Below, one piece after another: positions 4,292 through 6,009 of a DNA stretch of 6,009 nucleotides (positions are counted from its first letter, which is position 1; each line of letters begins with the position of its first letter). Source of the stretch: Collinsella aerofaciens (GTDB lineage Bacteria; Actinomycetota; Coriobacteriia; Coriobacteriales; Coriobacteriaceae); assembly GCA_021641225.1 (NCBI GenBank), contig JAJWXI010000061.1, forward strand, positions 3,432 through 9,440, written 5' to 3'. The position numbers were made by a program, and so were the translations under genes. The notes below the pieces were generated by a model. It made no database searches. It saw only the letters and a list, made by a program, of their open reading frames with translations, and was not told where the DNA came from.

Positions 4292-6009
4292 TTAGAGATG
4301 CAGCACGCGGTCGCGGATCTCCTCGGTTCGACCCTGGTTCCAGAATTGGGTACCGATGTAGCCGCACGTACGACGGGCGACATTCATCTTCTCCTGGTCG
4401 CGGTTGCCGCAGTTGGGGCACTCCCACACCAGCTTACCGTCGTCCTCGACAATGCGAATCTCGCCGTCGTAGCCGCACACCTGGCAGTAGTCGCTCTTGG
4501 TGTTGAGCTCGGCGTACATGATGTTGTCGTAGATGTACTGCATCACGCGAATGACGGCCTTGAGGTTGTCCTGCATGTTGGGCACCTCGACGTAGGAGAT
4601 GGCACCGCCCGGCGAAAGCTGCTGGAACATGCCCTCGAACTTGAGCTTGTCGAAAGCATCGATCTCCTCGGACACGTGGACGTGGTAGCTGTTGGTGATG
4701 TAGCCCTTGTCCGTCACGCCCGGAATGATGCCAAAACGACGCTGCAGGCACTTAGCGAACTTGTACGTCGTCGACTCAAGCGGGGTGCCGTACAGCGAGA
4801 AGTCGATGTCGCTTTCGGCCTTCCACTCCGCGCACTTGTCGTTCATGCGCTGCATGACGGCCATAGCGAACGGCGTGCCCTCCTTCTCGGTGTGGCTGTG
4901 GCCCGTCATGTACTTGACGCACTCATACAGGCCGGCATAGCCCAGGCTAATGGTGGAATATCCGCCCACGAGCAGCTTGTCGATCGTCTCGCCCTTCTTC
5001 AAGCGGGCAAGGGCACCGTACTGCCATAGAATCGGCGCGGCGTCAGAAAGCGTACCCATCAGGCGCTCATGACGGCACAGCAGGGCACGGTGGCACAGTT
5101 CAAGACGCTCATCAAAGATCTTCCAGAACTTGTCCATGTCCTGATGCGAGCTCAGCGCGACATCGGGCAGATTGATGGTCACGACGCCCTGGTTAAAGCG
5201 TCCATAGTACTTGGGCTTGCTCGGGTCGTAGTTCAGTGCGTTGGCAACATTGTTAAAGCCGTTACCCGAGCGATCGGGCGTCAAGAAGCTGCGGCAGCCC
5301 ATGCAGGTATAGCAGTCGCCGTTGCCCGCGGTCTCGCCCTTCGACAGCTTGAGCTCGCGCATCTTCTTCTCGGAGATGTAGTCGGGCACCATGCGCTTGG
5401 CGGTGCACTTGGCAGCCAGCTGGGTGAGGTAGAAGTACGGGGAGTCCTCGTGAACGTTATCGTCCTCGAGCACATAGATAAGCTTGGGGAATGCCGGGGT
5501 AATCCACACGCCGGCCTCGTTCTTAACGCCCTCGTAGCGCTGGCGAAGCGTCTCTTCCACAATCATGGCAAGGTCATGCTTCTCCTGGGGCGAACGGGCC
5601 TCGTTAAGATACATAAAGACCGTCACGAACGGTGCCTGACCGTTGGTGGTCATAAGAGTCACGACCTGGTACTGGATTGTCTGGACGCCGCGACGGATCT
5701 CGTCACGCAGGCGGTCCTCAACGACCTCGCGGACCTTCTCGGCAGACGCGGAGACGCCAAGCTCCTCGAGCTCGCGCGCGACCTCGCCGCGAATCTTCTG
5801 ACGGCTCACCTCGACAAAGGGGGCAAGATGGGTCAGCGAGATGGACTGGCCGCCGTACTGGGAGGAAGCAACCTGCGCGATAATCTGCGTCGCGATATTG
5901 CAGGCAGTCGAGAAGCTATGCGGCTTCTCGATCAGCGTGCCAGAGATGACGGTGCCGTTCTGGAGCATATCCTCCAGGTTCACCAGGTCGCAGTTATGCA
6001 TGTGCTGGG
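4292..6009 (-). CDS. nrdD: Anaerobic (class III) ribonucleoside-triphosphate reductase, C-terminal 571 residues
   Basis: NrdD reduces ribonucleoside triphosphates to dNTPs using a glycyl radical made by NrdG. The frame runs off the window edge. The first methionine inside (6001) begins HNCDLVNLEDMLQNG, an internal active-site segment, so the true start, including any N-terminal ATP-cone, is upstream. Numbering from that Met, visible landmarks are: Cys4, likely one of the catalytic pair; CYTCMGCRS at 230-238, whose Cys236 matches the thiyl-radical cysteine; YSTISLGYAGLYE near 348-360; a C-terminal zinc site of two CxxC pairs, Cys506/509 and Cys528/531; and RRTCGY with glycyl-radical Gly547, followed by NQGRTEEIRDRVLHL at the end. 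The C-terminus is intact and every catalytic landmark in the visible part is present. Its last codons form one arm of the inverted repeat that fills the gap to nrdG. Confidence 0.97.
   Translation of the reverse strand, partial: QHMHNCDLVNLEDMLQNGTVISGTLIEKPHSFSTACNIATQIIAQVASSQYGGQSISLTHLAPFVEVSRQKIRGEVARELEELGVSASAEKVREVVEDRLRDEIRRGVQTIQYQVVTLMTTNGQAPFVTVFMYLNEARSPQEKHDLAMIVEETLRQRYEGVKNEAGVWITPAFPKLIYVLEDDNVHEDSPYFYLTQLAAKCTAKRMVPDYISEKKMRELKLSKGETAGNGDCYTCMGCRSFLTPDRSGNGFNNVANALNYDPSKPKYYGRFNQGVVTINLPDVALSSHQDMDKFWKIFDERLELCHRALLCRHERLMGTLSDAAPILWQYGALARLKKGETIDKLLVGGYSTISLGYAGLYECVKYMTGHSHTEKEGTPFAMAVMQRMNDKCAEWKAESDIDFSLYGTPLESTTYKFAKCLQRRFGIIPGVTDKGYITNSYHVHVSEEIDAFDKLKFEGMFQQLSPGGAISYVEVPNMQDNLKAVIRVMQYIYDNIMYAELNTKSDYCQVCGYDGEIRIVEDDGKLVWECPNCGNRDQEKMNVARRTCGYIGTQFWNQGRTEEIRDRVLHL

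Larger units (their letters stand above)
4113..4310. repeat. Outer inverted repeat reaching into the nrdD 3' end
   Basis: Positions 4113-4128 (CCGCGTGCTGCATCTC) are a perfect inverted copy of 4295-4310. The right copy encodes the tail of NrdD (DRVLHL) just before its stop. Both copies stand exactly 14 nt outside the 35-bp arms, so the symmetry is preserved over 198 bp. A further 7-bp match, CGAGGAG at 4098-4104 against CTCCTCG at 4319-4325, falls at the same offset on both sides. The left flank thus looks like a decayed inverted copy of the nrdD 3' end plus the arm. Confidence 0.85.

Noticed and set aside
3979..4383. A 134-codon minus-strand frame across the nrdD-nrdG gap
   Set aside because: It overlaps the nrdD 3' end in another frame and reads straight through the palindrome. 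No ribosome site or domain was seen. It could be revisited if the same peptide recurs in related genomes.
4298..5029. A 243-codon plus-strand open frame opposite nrdD
   Set aside because: Its product is a low-complexity Val/Ala/Leu/His/Asp-rich mirror of nrdD codons, with no family features.

Overview
The window is GC-rich and densely coded. It looks like a chromosomal segment of an anaerobic Gram-positive bacterium. The class III (oxygen-sensitive) ribonucleotide reductase with its activase, the GC-rich codon usage and the overall style of the proteins fit a gut Coriobacteriia member such as Collinsella. The genus is my impression of style and is not proven by the sequence.

Plus strand, positions 1-1541: the window opens inside a membrane dipeptidase (peptidase family M19), of which the C-terminal 229 residues are visible with metal and substrate ligands intact. 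A strong 12-bp stem-loop terminator follows. Seven bases after it comes the ribosome binding site of a TTG-started YgjP/SprT-like zinc metalloprotease (HELVH). This gene converges with the minus-strand block, leaving only 6 bp between the two stop codons.

Minus strand, positions 6009 down to 1548: five genes lie in one direction, nrdD (N-terminus outside the window), nrdG, folE, an HD-domain phosphohydrolase and folB. NrdG installs the glycyl radical in NrdD, which makes dNTPs without oxygen. FolE turns GTP into 7,8-dihydroneopterin triphosphate (DHNTP) and FolB cleaves dihydroneopterin. The HD protein lies between them, with its start codon one base after the folE stop. It is therefore a reasonable candidate for the phosphate-removing step that links FolE to FolB, but this is inference. 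folP and folK are not in the window. The two halves share a theme: DNA precursor supply, with folate needed for thymidylate and purines.

The most unusual stretch is the 426-bp gap between nrdD and nrdG. It holds a long quasi-palindrome (4143-4280). Its 35-bp arms match at 34 of 35 positions, and a GGAGGCGCC/GGCGCCTCC hairpin sits at its centre. Beyond a symmetric 14-nt interruption on each side, a further perfect 16-bp inverted match pairs 4113-4128 with 4295-4310. The right half of that match is the last codons of nrdD. The whole structure spans 198 bp and has no U-tract, so it is not a standard terminator. It looks like a palindromic intergenic element that carries, or has captured, an inverted partial copy of the nrdD 3' end.
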